Assembly: GCA_002437115.1 (NCBI GenBank) | Contig: DJOD01000020.1 | Coordinates: 1-31,645 of the forward strand | Direction: 5' to 3' | Length of the DNA stretch: 31,645 nt | Source of the DNA: Prevotella sp. UBA6447 | GTDB taxonomy: Bacteria > Bacteroidota > Bacteroidia > Bacteroidales > Bacteroidaceae | Shown: positions 7,077 to 15,019 of the stretch, in pieces | Numbering within the stretch: position 1 is the stretch's first letter | How the letters are laid out: each line of letters starts with the position of its first letter | Position numbers and translations under genes: made by a program | Notes under the pieces: generated by a model | Database searches by the model: none | What the model was told of the DNA's origin: nothing | What the model saw: only the letters and a program-made list of their open reading frames with translations

Positions 7077-8960
7077 ATGAGAACATTGGAACTGTTGGCA
7101 CCTGCCAAAGACCTTGCATGTGGCCTCGCCGCCATTGATCATGGTGCTGATGCCGTGTATGTTGGAGCAGAGAAGTTTGGCGCACGTGCTGCCGCTGGCA
7201 ACTCACTGAGCGACATCCAGCGCCTCACCGACTATGCCCACCAGTTTGGCGCCAAGGTCTATGTCACGGTCAACACCATAGTTTATGAGCAAGAGCTCTC
7301 GGCCTCGCAGCAGTTGATCACCGAGCTGGCGCGCATAGGTGTTGATGCCCTGCTCGTGCAAGACATGTGTACCCTGGCCATGCGCAAGGTGGCCATGCGT
7401 GAAGTGGGTCATGCCCCGCAGCTCCATGCCTCCACCCAGTGCGACACTCGCACGGCCGAGAAGGCGCGTTGGTTGCGCGACCTTGGTTTCACTCGTGTGG
7501 TGCTGGCTCGCGAGCTGTCGCTCGATGAGATTCAGGCTATTCATCGTGAGGTGCCCGACGTGGAGTTGGAAGTGTTCGTGCATGGTGCCTTGTGCGTCAG
7601 TTATTCGGGTGTGTGCTACGCTTCTCAATATTGTTTTCAGCGTTCGGCCAACCGTGGCGAGTGTGCGCAATTCTGCCGAATGAAGTTCGACTTGGTGGAT
7701 GCTGACGGCAAGGTCGTTGAGCACGACCGCCATCTACTCTCACTGAAAGACCTTTGCCAGATCGACCACCTCGAAGAATTGGCCGACGCCGGTGCCTCGT
7801 CGTTTAAGATTGAGGGTCGCTTGAAGGATGCGGGCTACGTGAAAAACGTGGTCTCGGCCTATAGTCGTCGTCTCGACGACCTGGTGAAGCGTCGTCCGAC
7901 TGACTACCGACGCGCATCGTTTGGAACGGTAGAGCGTCATTTTGAACCATCGTTGCGTAAGACGTTCAACCGTGGTTTCACCACTTATTTTCTTAAGGGA
8001 CGCCAGCCCGACATCGCCTCCTTCGACACACCAAAAGCCTTGGGCGAATATGTGGGCAAGGTGAAAGAGGTTCGTCGCGATTCGTTCAACGTGGCTGGAA
8101 CTGCCGCCTTTGCAAATGGAGACGGCCTCTGCTACCTCACCCAAGACCGAGAGCTCGAAGGCTTCCGCGTGAACCGCGCTGTGGGCAACCGCCTTTATCC
8201 CTTCAAGATGCCACAGGGGCTGAAGCCAGGCACGGGTCTCTATCGCAACAACGATGTGGCCTTCGAGAAGCTCCTCGCAGGACAGACCGCCGAGCGTAAG
8301 ATTCACATCGCCATGACCTTTGGCCTGACTCATGACGGTTTCTCGCTGAGGCTTTGTGCTCCGTTCCTTGCCGAGAAGGCTCAGGTCCAGGTGGCATTCG
8401 ACCACCAGCTGGCCAAGAAGTCCCAGGGCGACAACATCGTCCGCCAACTCTCGAAGTTGGGTGCTACGCCTTACACAAGCGACGACGTGGTCATCGCCGA
8501 CCAGGCCGACCACTATTTTATCCCCTCAAGCCTGCTCTCCGACCTGCGCCGCGAGGGTGTCGAGGCTCTTTCGGCTCTCATTTGCAAGTCCACGTCACAG
8601 TCTGGCTCCGCCGCAGCACCCGCTGGATCGACTCCAGCCATGGCCCAAGCGTGGCAACCTGTCTATGAGCGACATCCTTATCTTTTCAACATATCCAACT
8701 CACAGGCTCGTGCCTTCTATGAGGACCATGGCCTGAGTGTTGTCCATCCAGCCTTCGAGGTGAACGGTGGAGGAGGGCAGGCACCGTTGCTCATGCAGTG
8801 CCGCCACTGCATCCGCTATGCCCTTGGCCACTGTGTGCGTCGTGGCGGCAGTCGGCCCATGTGGCATGAGCCCCTAACGCTGCGCCTTGGCGATGGCCGC
8901 CGCTTCCAGTTGGAGTTTGATTGCAAAGCCTGCCAAATGAATGTCTATGGTGAGAAATAA
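7077..8960 (+). CDS. U32-family protein, probable RlhA-type 23S rRNA hydroxylation factor
   Basis: This is a 627-residue U32 (collagenase-like) protein. The N-terminal TIM-barrel part begins ELLAPAKD and includes GADAVYVG. The U32 signature, with its cluster of cysteines, is in ALCVSYSGVCYASQYCFQ and the following ECAQFC. A C-terminal cysteine cluster (CRHC, C in LGHC, CKAC) is also present. Long U32 proteins of this layout match E. coli RlhA (YdcP), needed for 5-hydroxycytidine at 23S position 2501; the peptidase name is historical. An upstream in-frame ATG at 7005 overlaps the end of metA and would add 24 non-conserved residues, so I take the ATG at 7077, which directly precedes RTLELLAPAKD. 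The next gene starts 4 bp after its stop, suggesting one transcript. Confidence 0.88.
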   Translation: MRTLELLAPAKDLACGLAAIDHGADAVYVGAEKFGARAAAGNSLSDIQRLTDYAHQFGAKVYVTVNTIVYEQELSASQQLITELARIGVDALLVQDMCTLAMRKVAMREVGHAPQLHASTQCDTRTAEKARWLRDLGFTRVVLARELSLDEIQAIHREVPDVELEVFVHGALCVSYSGVCYASQYCFQRSANRGECAQFCRMKFDLVDADGKVVEHDRHLLSLKDLCQIDHLEELADAGASSFKIEGRLKDAGYVKNVVSAYSRRLDDLVKRRPTDYRRASFGTVERHFEPSLRKTFNRGFTTYFLKGRQPDIASFDTPKALGEYVGKVKEVRRDSFNVAGTAAFANGDGLCYLTQDRELEGFRVNRAVGNRLYPFKMPQGLKPGTGLYRNNDVAFEKLLAGQTAERKIHIAMTFGLTHDGFSLRLCAPFLAEKAQVQVAFDHQLAKKSQGDNIVRQLSKLGATPYTSDDVVIADQADHYFIPSSLLSDLRREGVEALSALICKSTSQSGSAAAPAGSTPAMAQAWQPVYERHPYLFNISNSQARAFYEDHGLSVVHPAFEVNGGGGQAPLLMQCRHCIRYALGHCVRRGGSRPMWHEPLTLRLGDGRRFQLEFDCKACQMNVYGEK

Positions 8961-8964
8961 TCCT

Positions 8965-9972
8965 ATGAGAAGATTCTTCCTCAGACAAGGTCTCCTTGTC
9001 GCGCTTGTGACCCTTGTGCTGACGCAGTTGCTGTCATCATGCTATGTGTCGCATTATCGTACGCATGCCGCGTTCCAATATAGTGAGCGACAGATTGATT
9101 CCTTGTCGTTCTTCTCATCCCACCATTACACCAACAACTACAACTTCATAGTCAAGGCCGACAGCCTCACGTTGCTCCGCCAGATGCCCGAGGAGTATCT
9201 GGAAGGCATGCAAACCGACTCATTCACGGTTCGCAAGGGCGATCATCTTGTGGTGGCCGACATTCGTATGGTGCCCACCGACAAGGTCGACTCCGTGTGG
9301 GTACAGTTGGCCAATGACAATTCCGAGTTTGGTTGGACGCGCGAGACGCGCATGTTGCCCTGCGTGATGCCAGACGACCCCATCTCGCAGTTCATCTCGG
9401 CCTTTTCCGACACCCATGTCATCATCTTCCTGGTGATTATCGTCATCATTGCCGCTTCTTACCTGTTTTGGAGCATTCGCAAGAACAAGGCCCATCTGGT
9501 GCATGTCAACGACATTGAGTCGTTCTATCCCACGCTCTTGTGCCTCATCGTAGCGTCGTCGGCCACGTTCTACGCCAGTCTGCAGACTTTTGCCCCGCAG
9601 ATGTGGGTCCACTTCTATTATCACCCCACGCTCAATCCCTTCTCCGTTCCTTTTGCGCTGAGCATCTTCCTTGTTTCCGTGTGGGCCATGCTCATCGTGG
9701 GGCTTGCGGCTCTCGATGACGTGCGCCACCAGTTGCCGTTCGACGAGGCATTGCTATATCTGGGTGGCCTGGCCGCTGTCTGTGCCGTCGATTATATAGT
9801 CTTCAGCGTCACGTCGCTCTATTTTGTGGGCTATGTTTTGCTGGCCGCCTATATCTTCACGGCTCTTTGGCAGTATTTCCATAAGGGGCGAGCTCGCTAC
9901 ACCTGTGGCAATTGCGGAGCCAAGTTGCGTCGGAAAGGCCGTTGCCCTTATTGTGGCGCGCTCAATGAGTAG
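8965..9972 (+). CDS. Membrane protein with SH3-like domain and C-terminal zinc ribbon
   Basis: This is a 335-residue protein of unknown function. Residues 8-26 are hydrophobic and end in LLSSC, so Cys26 could be lipidated, or the segment could stay as a membrane anchor. A roughly 50-residue stretch (VRKGDHLVVAD to FGWTRE) looks like a bacterial SH3 fold. About four membrane segments follow from residue ~150 (HVIIFLVIIVIIAASYLFW and later ones). The last 24 residues form a two-knuckle zinc ribbon (CGNC, CPYC). In-frame ATGs at 8941 and 8947 overlap the U32 gene; 8965 places the hydrophobic N-terminus correctly and has GGTGAG upstream. Likely co-transcribed with the U32 gene, though no functional link is evident. 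Confidence 0.72.
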   Translation: MRRFFLRQGLLVALVTLVLTQLLSSCYVSHYRTHAAFQYSERQIDSLSFFSSHHYTNNYNFIVKADSLTLLRQMPEEYLEGMQTDSFTVRKGDHLVVADIRMVPTDKVDSVWVQLANDNSEFGWTRETRMLPCVMPDDPISQFISAFSDTHVIIFLVIIVIIAASYLFWSIRKNKAHLVHVNDIESFYPTLLCLIVASSATFYASLQTFAPQMWVHFYYHPTLNPFSVPFALSIFLVSVWAMLIVGLAALDDVRHQLPFDEALLYLGGLAAVCAVDYIVFSVTSLYFVGYVLLAAYIFTALWQYFHKGRARYTCGNCGAKLRRKGRCPYCGALNE

Positions 9973-9992
9973 GCATTGCATCTGAGGGAGTC

Positions 9993-10175
9993 TCACATTT
10001 CCCGGAATGTCTTCTTCAAGAGCTTTTTCGTCTCCTTGGCCACGTCATAAGGCAGAGGCTGCAGGCAGTCGGGTAGGGTGAAGTCGGCTGTCTCCGACTT
10101 GTCTTTCAGTTCCGTTTTGGCCTGTTTCGTTTTCTTTGGCTTTCCCGTTAAGCATAAAACGAGAAATGTCAACAA
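9993..10175 (-). CDS. Small hypothetical protein or gene remnant
   Basis: This 60-codon frame is convergent with the preceding gene (20 bp between stops). It has only a TTG start, and the frame stays open upstream to a stop near 10252 without an ATG. A hydrophobic stretch (LLTFLVLCLTG) is followed by a Lys-rich linker and a plausible folded tail (LPDCLQPLPYDVAKETKKLL). No family is recognised. The lack of a start and of a promoter suggests the 3' end of a truncated gene, but chance openness is possible. Confidence 0.25.
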   Translation of the reverse strand: MLTFLVLCLTGKPKKTKQAKTELKDKSETADFTLPDCLQPLPYDVAKETKKLLKKTFREM

Positions 10176-10236
10176 ATATTTTGAGTAAACTAATTTGGCT
10201 CGCTTACCTTTATATTGCGCAGCCTCTTGCCTTAGT

Positions 10237-10277
10237 GTTGTACATCTATGCTCTTAGAAGCGTACAACTATTTTTTT
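10237..10277 (+). terminator. Possible hairpin terminator
   Basis: GTTGTAC (10237-10243) and GTACAAC (10262-10268) can pair around an 18-base loop and are followed by TA and seven T (10271-10277). The nearest plus-strand gene ends 265 bases upstream. The T run also forms part of the next promoter (TTTG at 10275-10278), so the hairpin may instead be an operator or insulating element. Confidence 0.35.
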
Positions 10278-10306
10278 GAAAAATTATATTCTTGATGTTA
10301 CCTTTT
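10275..10306 (+). promoter_or_regulatory. Promoter of the ECF sigma module
   Basis: TTTG (10275-10278), a 20-bp spacer and TACCTTTT (10299-10306) fit the Bacteroidetes consensus with one mismatch in the last base of the -7 box. The leader to the ATG at 10383 would be about 70 nt. Confidence 0.5.
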
Positions 10307-10382
10307 CGTGTTTCATGTCGTTATTATAGTGAGCAAGCTCAAAATATACGATAGTTTAACGTATAAATTAAAAAAAGTAATT

Positions 10383-10820
10383 ATGGATATAACAACAATG
10401 ATTGTCACATTGGGAACATCAGTAGTATTACCCTGTGTGTGTGTAGGATTTGGAGTTTGGAATCTTACCAACAAGACGAAGAAAAAGACAGAAATCATCA
10501 TGGCTGCCATAGAGAAAACCCCAAGCGCCAACATGGAAGACTTCTTAAAGAGCTTCGATTCACAAAAAAGTCTCAAAGAGAAGACTCTCAAAAAGTTAGA
10601 GATTGGTCTTGTTTTTTTTGCCATTGGTTTGGGATGTCTTTTCTTCACAGTTTGGCTGGTAGCCAATGGCCGTCAAGGTGATGCCACCCCATGGTGCTTT
10701 GCCAGCTTAATTCCCCTCTTCGTTGGCACATCTTACATTGCAGTTTATTTTATTAGCAAAAAAGAACTGAAAAGAGAAATCGAAGACGAAGAACAGCAGT
10801 TGCTGACGGAAAAGCAATAA
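10383..10820 (+). CDS. Small membrane protein of the DUF6249 type
   Basis: This is a 145-residue protein with three predicted membrane helices (about 5-27, 74-94, 106-126) and a basic linker (KTKKK) and amphipathic segment after the first helix. Proteins of this layout are common in Bacteroidales directly ahead of an ECF sigma factor; I match it to DUF6249 from memory of that context, and its function is unknown. A GTG at 10308 is in frame but lies immediately behind the -7 box, so the ATG at 10383 is the better start. The sigma gene begins 18 bp after its stop. The module is more AT-rich than the flanking genes. Confidence 0.75.
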   Translation: MDITTMIVTLGTSVVLPCVCVGFGVWNLTNKTKKKTEIIMAAIEKTPSANMEDFLKSFDSQKSLKEKTLKKLEIGLVFFAIGLGCLFFTVWLVANGRQGDATPWCFASLIPLFVGTSYIAVYFISKKELKREIEDEEQQLLTEKQ

Positions 10821-10838
10821 ACAAGGGTGACAAAGCTA

Positions 10839-11321
10839 ATGACAAGAACAGAATTCATCCATATTGTAAGTGGTGAGCAAGAGCAACTCAGAAGATTCTT
10901 GCTCGCCCTATGCTGTGGCAACCGTGATGAAGCCGATGACGTAGCCCAAGAGGCATTGGTGAAGGCATATCTTTCTTTGAGTCGATATCAAGACCAAGGC
11001 AATTTTCTTGCTTGGATCTACAAAATAGCTTACAACACTTTTCTTGACTACAAAAAGAGATTACGTACCTTATATACGCTCGATTCTTGTCATCAGGTAG
11101 CCAGTAACATGACCGCCGACAAATCATTCCAATACCAAGAACTATACTCTGCCTTAGACAAACTTTCTGACAAAGAGCGCACTGTCATCCTGCTCTTTTA
11201 TATCAAGGGATATTCCGTCAAAGAAATCAGCCAAATTATAGAATGTAGCAGCGATGCTGTCAAGATGCAACTTTCGAGAGGCCGCCAGCATCTGAAACAT
11301 TTACTCAAGGACAACGATTAA
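10839..11321 (+). CDS. ECF-type RNA polymerase sigma factor
   Basis: This 160-residue protein has the two ECF domains. Region 2 (about 15-75) contains DEADDVAQEALVKAYLSLSRY and FLAWIYKIAYN, for core polymerase and -10 binding. Region 4 (about 105-153) contains LSDKERTVILLFYIKGYSVKEI and a recognition helix before SRGRQHLK. It would direct polymerase to a small regulon, often including its own operon. A GTG at 10827 is in frame; the ATG at 10839 with AAGGG upstream is preferred. The neighbours are a DUF6249-like membrane protein upstream and a membrane protein downstream that probably holds it inactive. The signal it responds to is not visible. Confidence 0.92.
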   Translation: MTRTEFIHIVSGEQEQLRRFLLALCCGNRDEADDVAQEALVKAYLSLSRYQDQGNFLAWIYKIAYNTFLDYKKRLRTLYTLDSCHQVASNMTADKSFQYQELYSALDKLSDKERTVILLFYIKGYSVKEISQIIECSSDAVKMQLSRGRQHLKHLLKDND

Positions 11322-11333
11322 AACAAAAAGACT

Positions 11334-11735
11334 ATGACAAAAGACAAAGAACTAGAGCAACTCTTCAATAGTTTCAAGCCCAATTTAGGCGACAGCGACC
11401 ACTTTATGAAAACGCTTAACAGCAGACTGAAGATGGTAGAATATGTGAAGCAGATACAAGCAGCACAGGCTCGTCAATACAAGTTGGGTATAATTGCAGC
11501 ATTCATTGCGGGCTTCATCGCAAGCTTGTTCACACTTGCTTTCGTCGTTTACATGCCTACCACAGCTTCCCTATTCACGTTCAGCTTCAATGCTGCACCT
11601 TTCATGTTCACCGCACAGAACAGCCATATTATTACCCTTGTCGTAATTTCCATCATAACAGCGTCCAGTATTTACGGTATGGCATACAACATTACCACTC
11701 TGCCTACCATCATGAGCAAGAATTCGAAAAAGTAA
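11334..11735 (+). CDS. Membrane protein, probable anti-sigma factor
   Basis: This is a 133-residue protein starting 12 bp after the sigma gene. A soluble, charged N-terminal half (1-50, including LFNSFKPNLGDSDHFMKTL) is followed by two membrane helices (about 51-73 and 98-118). The position right behind an ECF sigma gene and a cytoplasmic N-terminus with membrane helices behind it are typical of anti-sigma factors. It lacks a recognisable zinc-binding HxxxCxxC motif, so the role rests mainly on context. Confidence 0.65.
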   Translation: MTKDKELEQLFNSFKPNLGDSDHFMKTLNSRLKMVEYVKQIQAAQARQYKLGIIAAFIAGFIASLFTLAFVVYMPTTASLFTFSFNAAPFMFTAQNSHIITLVVISIITASSIYGMAYNITTLPTIMSKNSKK

Positions 11736-11798
11736 CATTCGGAAAGTCGCTTGATAAGATTGTCGGAAAGCAGCTTCTATACTTCCATATTTCTTACC

Positions 11799-12050
11799 TT
11801 ATTTGAATTTTATCCAAGTTATGCTTAGTGTGACATCTAATAATCCATCAAAACGGCAAGGCATTTTCTGAGTGACATGACTTAACACATCATTTTCCAT
11901 CTTTTGGTAAATTTTCTCAAAATATGCATTCTTATTACTCTTTTGAGCGTAGTAAAGCAATATGGCTGGTTTCCCATTGAGAAGATCATTCCCTAGTTTC
12001 TCTCAGCAACAGCAAGTTCGTTTAAGAATAATGGAATCTATGTAGTTCAT
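11799..12050 (-). pseudogene. Small broken ORF with an internal stop
   Basis: An ATG at 12050-12048 opens a frame of 84 codons ending in TAA at 11799, interrupted once by a TGA at 12005-12003. The 67 codons after the stop look protein-like (for example PAILLYYAQKSNKNAYFEKI). It begins 5 bp after the stop of the TraB-like fragment, as if it had been the next gene of an operon. One C-to-T change in a CGA codon would explain the stop. No family is recognised. The rest of 11736-12055 shows nothing else. Confidence 0.35.
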
Positions 12051-12055
12051 GATGA

Positions 12056-12283
12056 TTACTTATGTGGTCTATATTCGATAGGCTCAATCTTGTACCCCAT
12101 TCTCTCAATTCTACGAAGTAGTCCTTTTTCTTTACCACAAAGGACAAGATGCCGATCCCCTACAACAATGAGAGTGTTTCCATTTCTTAGCAGTTCTCTG
12201 ATGGATGCTATCCACCGCTCATTCATGGCATGTACTTTAATAGGCATTTCCTTGCTCTTGAGTCGCCATAGTTCGTGGTATTC
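12056..12283 (-). pseudogene. C-terminal fragment of a TraB/GumN-family protein
   Basis: The open frame covers only about 75 codons, with an in-frame stop just upstream (12286-12284). It contains the C-terminal TraB/GumN pattern: an NERW tryptophan motif, a short helix (IRELLRNG), then TLIVVGDRHL and GLLRRIERMGYKIEPI. Full family members are about 280-300 residues, so three quarters is missing. An ATG at 12247 with AAGGAA nearby could still start 63 residues, but these lack the family's N-terminal motif. The missing part would lie where the TonB receptor promoter now stands, suggesting a deletion or rearrangement at about 12284. Confidence 0.65.
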
Positions 12284-12297
12284 CTAACAAATGAGGA

Positions 12298-12328
12298 TTG
12301 CCTGCATGGCGGAATTGCTGTAACTTTG
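12298..12328 (+). promoter_or_regulatory. Promoter of the TonB-dependent receptor gene
   Basis: TTG (12298-12300), a 20-bp spacer and TAACTTTG (12321-12328) match the Bacteroidetes consensus. The start would be near 12335, giving a leader of about 43 nt to the ATG at 12378. The GTG at 12333 lies at or before the transcription start, which argues against it as the start codon. Confidence 0.65.
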
Positions 12329-12377
12329 CACCGTGAAAAATAGAGAGCAAAGACACATAACCCATACAACACAATCC

Positions 12378-14783
12378 ATGAAGCAGAACATAATGACGGT
12401 CATGGCCGTTGCCATGGCCTCCTCCGCGCCAGCAGAGGCTGGCATTGTTAATCCCGCAGACACATCGCTTGTGCGTGATCTCGACAACGTGGTGGTTGTC
12501 AGCCAACCCAAGGAACAGTATAGCTTGCGACAGCAGCCCATCAGTGCTTCCATGTTTGACGGTCGGAAGTCTGAAGCTCATGGGGCAACAGACTTGCGTA
12601 AGCTGTCTGCTTACGTCCCCAATTTTACCATGCCCAACTATGGGTCGCGCTACACCTCGGCGATGTATGTGCGTGGCATCGGCTCGCGTGTCAACTCGCC
12701 GGCAGTAGGCATCTACGTGGATGGTATGCCCCTGATGAGCAAGTCGGCTTTCAACACCCATTTCTATGACCTTGCTCGCGTTGACGTGTTGCACGGGCCG
12801 CAATCCACCCTTTACGGTCTCAACAGTGAGGGCGGACTGGTGCGCATCTACACCAAGAGCCCCATGGACTATCAGGGCACCGACATCAAGTTCGGCATCG
12901 GCACCCACTTCCAGCGCAACGCCGAGGTGTCACACTATCAGAAGGTGAACGACAAGTTCGCTTTCTCCCTGGCTGCGTTCTACGATGGGCAGAATGGTTT
13001 CTATAAGAACCAGGCCACGGGCGAGCGTGCCGACAAGGGCAATGAGGCCGGTGGACGGCTGAAGATAGTCTTCCGCCCCAACGAGCGCTGGAACGTCAAC
13101 TATGTGGCCGACTACCAATATGTGCGCCAAAACGGCTTCCCTTATGGCCTACTCGATGAGAGCGGGCACACCGCACAGCCCAACACCAACTGGCAAAACA
13201 ACTATAGGCGAAACGTGTTCAATACGGCTCTCAATGCTTGTTTTCATGCAAACGCCTTCGATTTCACGTCAATCACAAGCTACCAGTATCTCAAGGATTA
13301 TATGCTCATGGACATCGACTACCAGCCCGTGGACTATATGCACATGGAGGAACGCCAGTTCCAGAATGCCTTCACCCAGGAGCTCGTGCTGAAGAGCCGT
13401 CGACCAGTGGGGGGATTTTGGAATTGGGCGCTCGGCGCCTTTGGCGGCTTCTCTTGGTTGAAGACAGGCAGTGCCATCCACTTTGATTCCGACATGGACA
13501 CATTCCTGGGTAACACTGTGCAACAGTCGATGTACGATGCCATGGTGCGGTCGATGGCTGGACGGTTCATGGCCAGTGGCATGGGTGCCGAAGCGGCCAC
13601 AGCCATGGCCAAGACCACCATTGAGCGAGCTGGAGGCGTGGGTGTCACGGCCGACATGAGCGATGTGCCTGGAAGTTATCATACGCCCACCTTCAACCTC
13701 GGTGCGTTTCATGAGTCAAACTTCACCATCACGTCACGCCTGACAGCCACCCTCGGCCTGCGTTACGACTGGAGTGCGGTGTCGGTCGACTACGACACCC
13801 ATGCGGCTATGTCAATGCTGGTTCATGTCATGGGACAAGAGGCCAGTGCCACCATATCCTCGCGGCTTGTCGACGAGCGACACAATCAGTTTGGCAAGCT
13901 GCTGCCCAAGTTGGGTCTGACCTATCGCCTGGCCGACAATGGCAGCAACGTCTATGCCTTGGTCAGCGAGGGCTATCGTGCCGGTGGTTACAACATCCAG
14001 ATGTTCTCCGACATCCTGCAAGCCGAGTTGCAGGCCAATAGTTCGCAACGTGCCGACTATGACATTCCCCACAGCCGTGCCGACTATGACCGCATCAACA
14101 AGACGATAGCCTTCAAGCCCGAGACCAGTTGGAACTATGAGGCAGGCACTCATCTCAACATCTTTGGCGGTAGCGTGCAATTTGACCTCTCCGCCTTCTT
14201 CATGCGTATCTGCAACCAGCAGATATCGGTCATGGCGAGTCGTTATGGCTTTGGGCGTATTATGACCAATGCAGGCAAGAGCAACAGCTGCGGCATTGAG
14301 GCCACTTTGCGAGGCCACGCCTTCGACGACCGACTCTCATGGATGGCCAGTTATGGTTATACTCACGCCGTGTTCAAGGAGTATAAAGACAGCTTGAGCA
14401 CGGGGAATGTCATTACAGTTGTCGATTACAAGGACAAGCGCGTGCCCTTTGTACCTGAGCACACGATAGCAATCATGGCCGACTATTGCTTTCCTGTGTC
14501 GTGTTCCGCCTTGCGGAGCATCACGCTGGGAGCTGATGTCAATGGTCAAGGAAAGACATATTGGGATGAGGCCAACACCAAGAGCCAACGGTTCTATGCA
14601 GTAGTAGGGGCTCATCTCGCCTTAGACATGGGGCGCGTGCAGTTCAACGTGTGGGGCCGCAATCTTACTGATAACCGCCATCAGGTATTTGCTGTCAACA
14701 GCAGTGCCACAGGAAAGAACCTGTGGTTTGCTCAACGGGCCAATCCCATCCAGTTTGGCGCCGACTTGAAACTGAAATTATGA
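12378..14783 (+). CDS. TonB-dependent outer-membrane receptor
   Basis: This 801-residue protein has a signal peptide (1-21, ending APAEA), a TonB-box-like DNVVVV at 36-41, a plug domain (ATDLRKLSAYVPNF, YVRGIGSR, VDVLHGPQSTLYG) and a long C-terminal beta-barrel that finishes in a hydrophobic strand ending KLKL. It would import a scarce ligand such as an iron complex or cofactor across the outer membrane using TonB energy. It has no carboxypeptidase-like N-terminal extension and no SusD partner nearby, so it is not a typical polysaccharide-utilisation receptor. The ligand is unknown. It appears to be a single-gene unit. An in-frame GTG at 12333 is rejected because of the promoter position. Confidence 0.93.
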   Translation: MKQNIMTVMAVAMASSAPAEAGIVNPADTSLVRDLDNVVVVSQPKEQYSLRQQPISASMFDGRKSEAHGATDLRKLSAYVPNFTMPNYGSRYTSAMYVRGIGSRVNSPAVGIYVDGMPLMSKSAFNTHFYDLARVDVLHGPQSTLYGLNSEGGLVRIYTKSPMDYQGTDIKFGIGTHFQRNAEVSHYQKVNDKFAFSLAAFYDGQNGFYKNQATGERADKGNEAGGRLKIVFRPNERWNVNYVADYQYVRQNGFPYGLLDESGHTAQPNTNWQNNYRRNVFNTALNACFHANAFDFTSITSYQYLKDYMLMDIDYQPVDYMHMEERQFQNAFTQELVLKSRRPVGGFWNWALGAFGGFSWLKTGSAIHFDSDMDTFLGNTVQQSMYDAMVRSMAGRFMASGMGAEAATAMAKTTIERAGGVGVTADMSDVPGSYHTPTFNLGAFHESNFTITSRLTATLGLRYDWSAVSVDYDTHAAMSMLVHVMGQEASATISSRLVDERHNQFGKLLPKLGLTYRLADNGSNVYALVSEGYRAGGYNIQMFSDILQAELQANSSQRADYDIPHSRADYDRINKTIAFKPETSWNYEAGTHLNIFGGSVQFDLSAFFMRICNQQISVMASRYGFGRIMTNAGKSNSCGIEATLRGHAFDDRLSWMASYGYTHAVFKEYKDSLSTGNVITVVDYKDKRVPFVPEHTIAIMADYCFPVSCSALRSITLGADVNGQGKTYWDEANTKSQRFYAVVGAHLALDMGRVQFNVWGRNLTDNRHQVFAVNSSATGKNLWFAQRANPIQFGADLKLKL

Positions 14784-14840
14784 TATAACTCGTGGGTGGT
14801 TAATTTTACCCGAACAAACCTACACTTTGTCGGAAGTATG

Positions 14841-14876
14841 CCAGTTGTTGCGTGGGCGATGCCTCGTGTCAACTGG
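14841..14876 (+). other. Intergenic hairpin after the TonB receptor gene
   Basis: CCAGTTG (14841-14847) pairs with CAACTGG (14870-14876); the loop can form a smaller GGC/GCC stem. No T run follows, so it is not a standard intrinsic terminator. The rest of 14784-14974 shows nothing beyond AT-rich runs close to the next promoter. Confidence 0.35.
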
Positions 14877-14974
14877 TATTGTCAAATATGCATCAAGTGG
14901 TTCCATCTTAACCCTATACGCTACTTTTTAAATTTTTTTCCTTCATACGACCTGTAAGTTTCAGCATTTTTTTA

Positions 14975-14982
14975 TAAATTTG
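14975..14982 (+). promoter_or_regulatory. -7 box ahead of the vWA/tubulin-like/Hsp70-like cluster
   Basis: TAAATTTG followed by CA matches the Bacteroidetes -7 consensus. The start would be near 14989, leaving a leader of about 30 nt with a good ribosome site (GGAAAGAAG) just before the ATG at 15020. No clear TTTG lies at -33. It is the only recognisable promoter for the six genes to 23445. Confidence 0.6.
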
Positions 14983-15019
14983 CAAAATATCGCAAACTGA
15001 AAGTCAGTAAGGAAAGAAG

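Noticed and set aside
12333..12377. GTG at 12333 as start of the TonB receptor
   Set aside because: It lies at or before the predicted transcription start and would put 15 polar residues ahead of the signal peptide.
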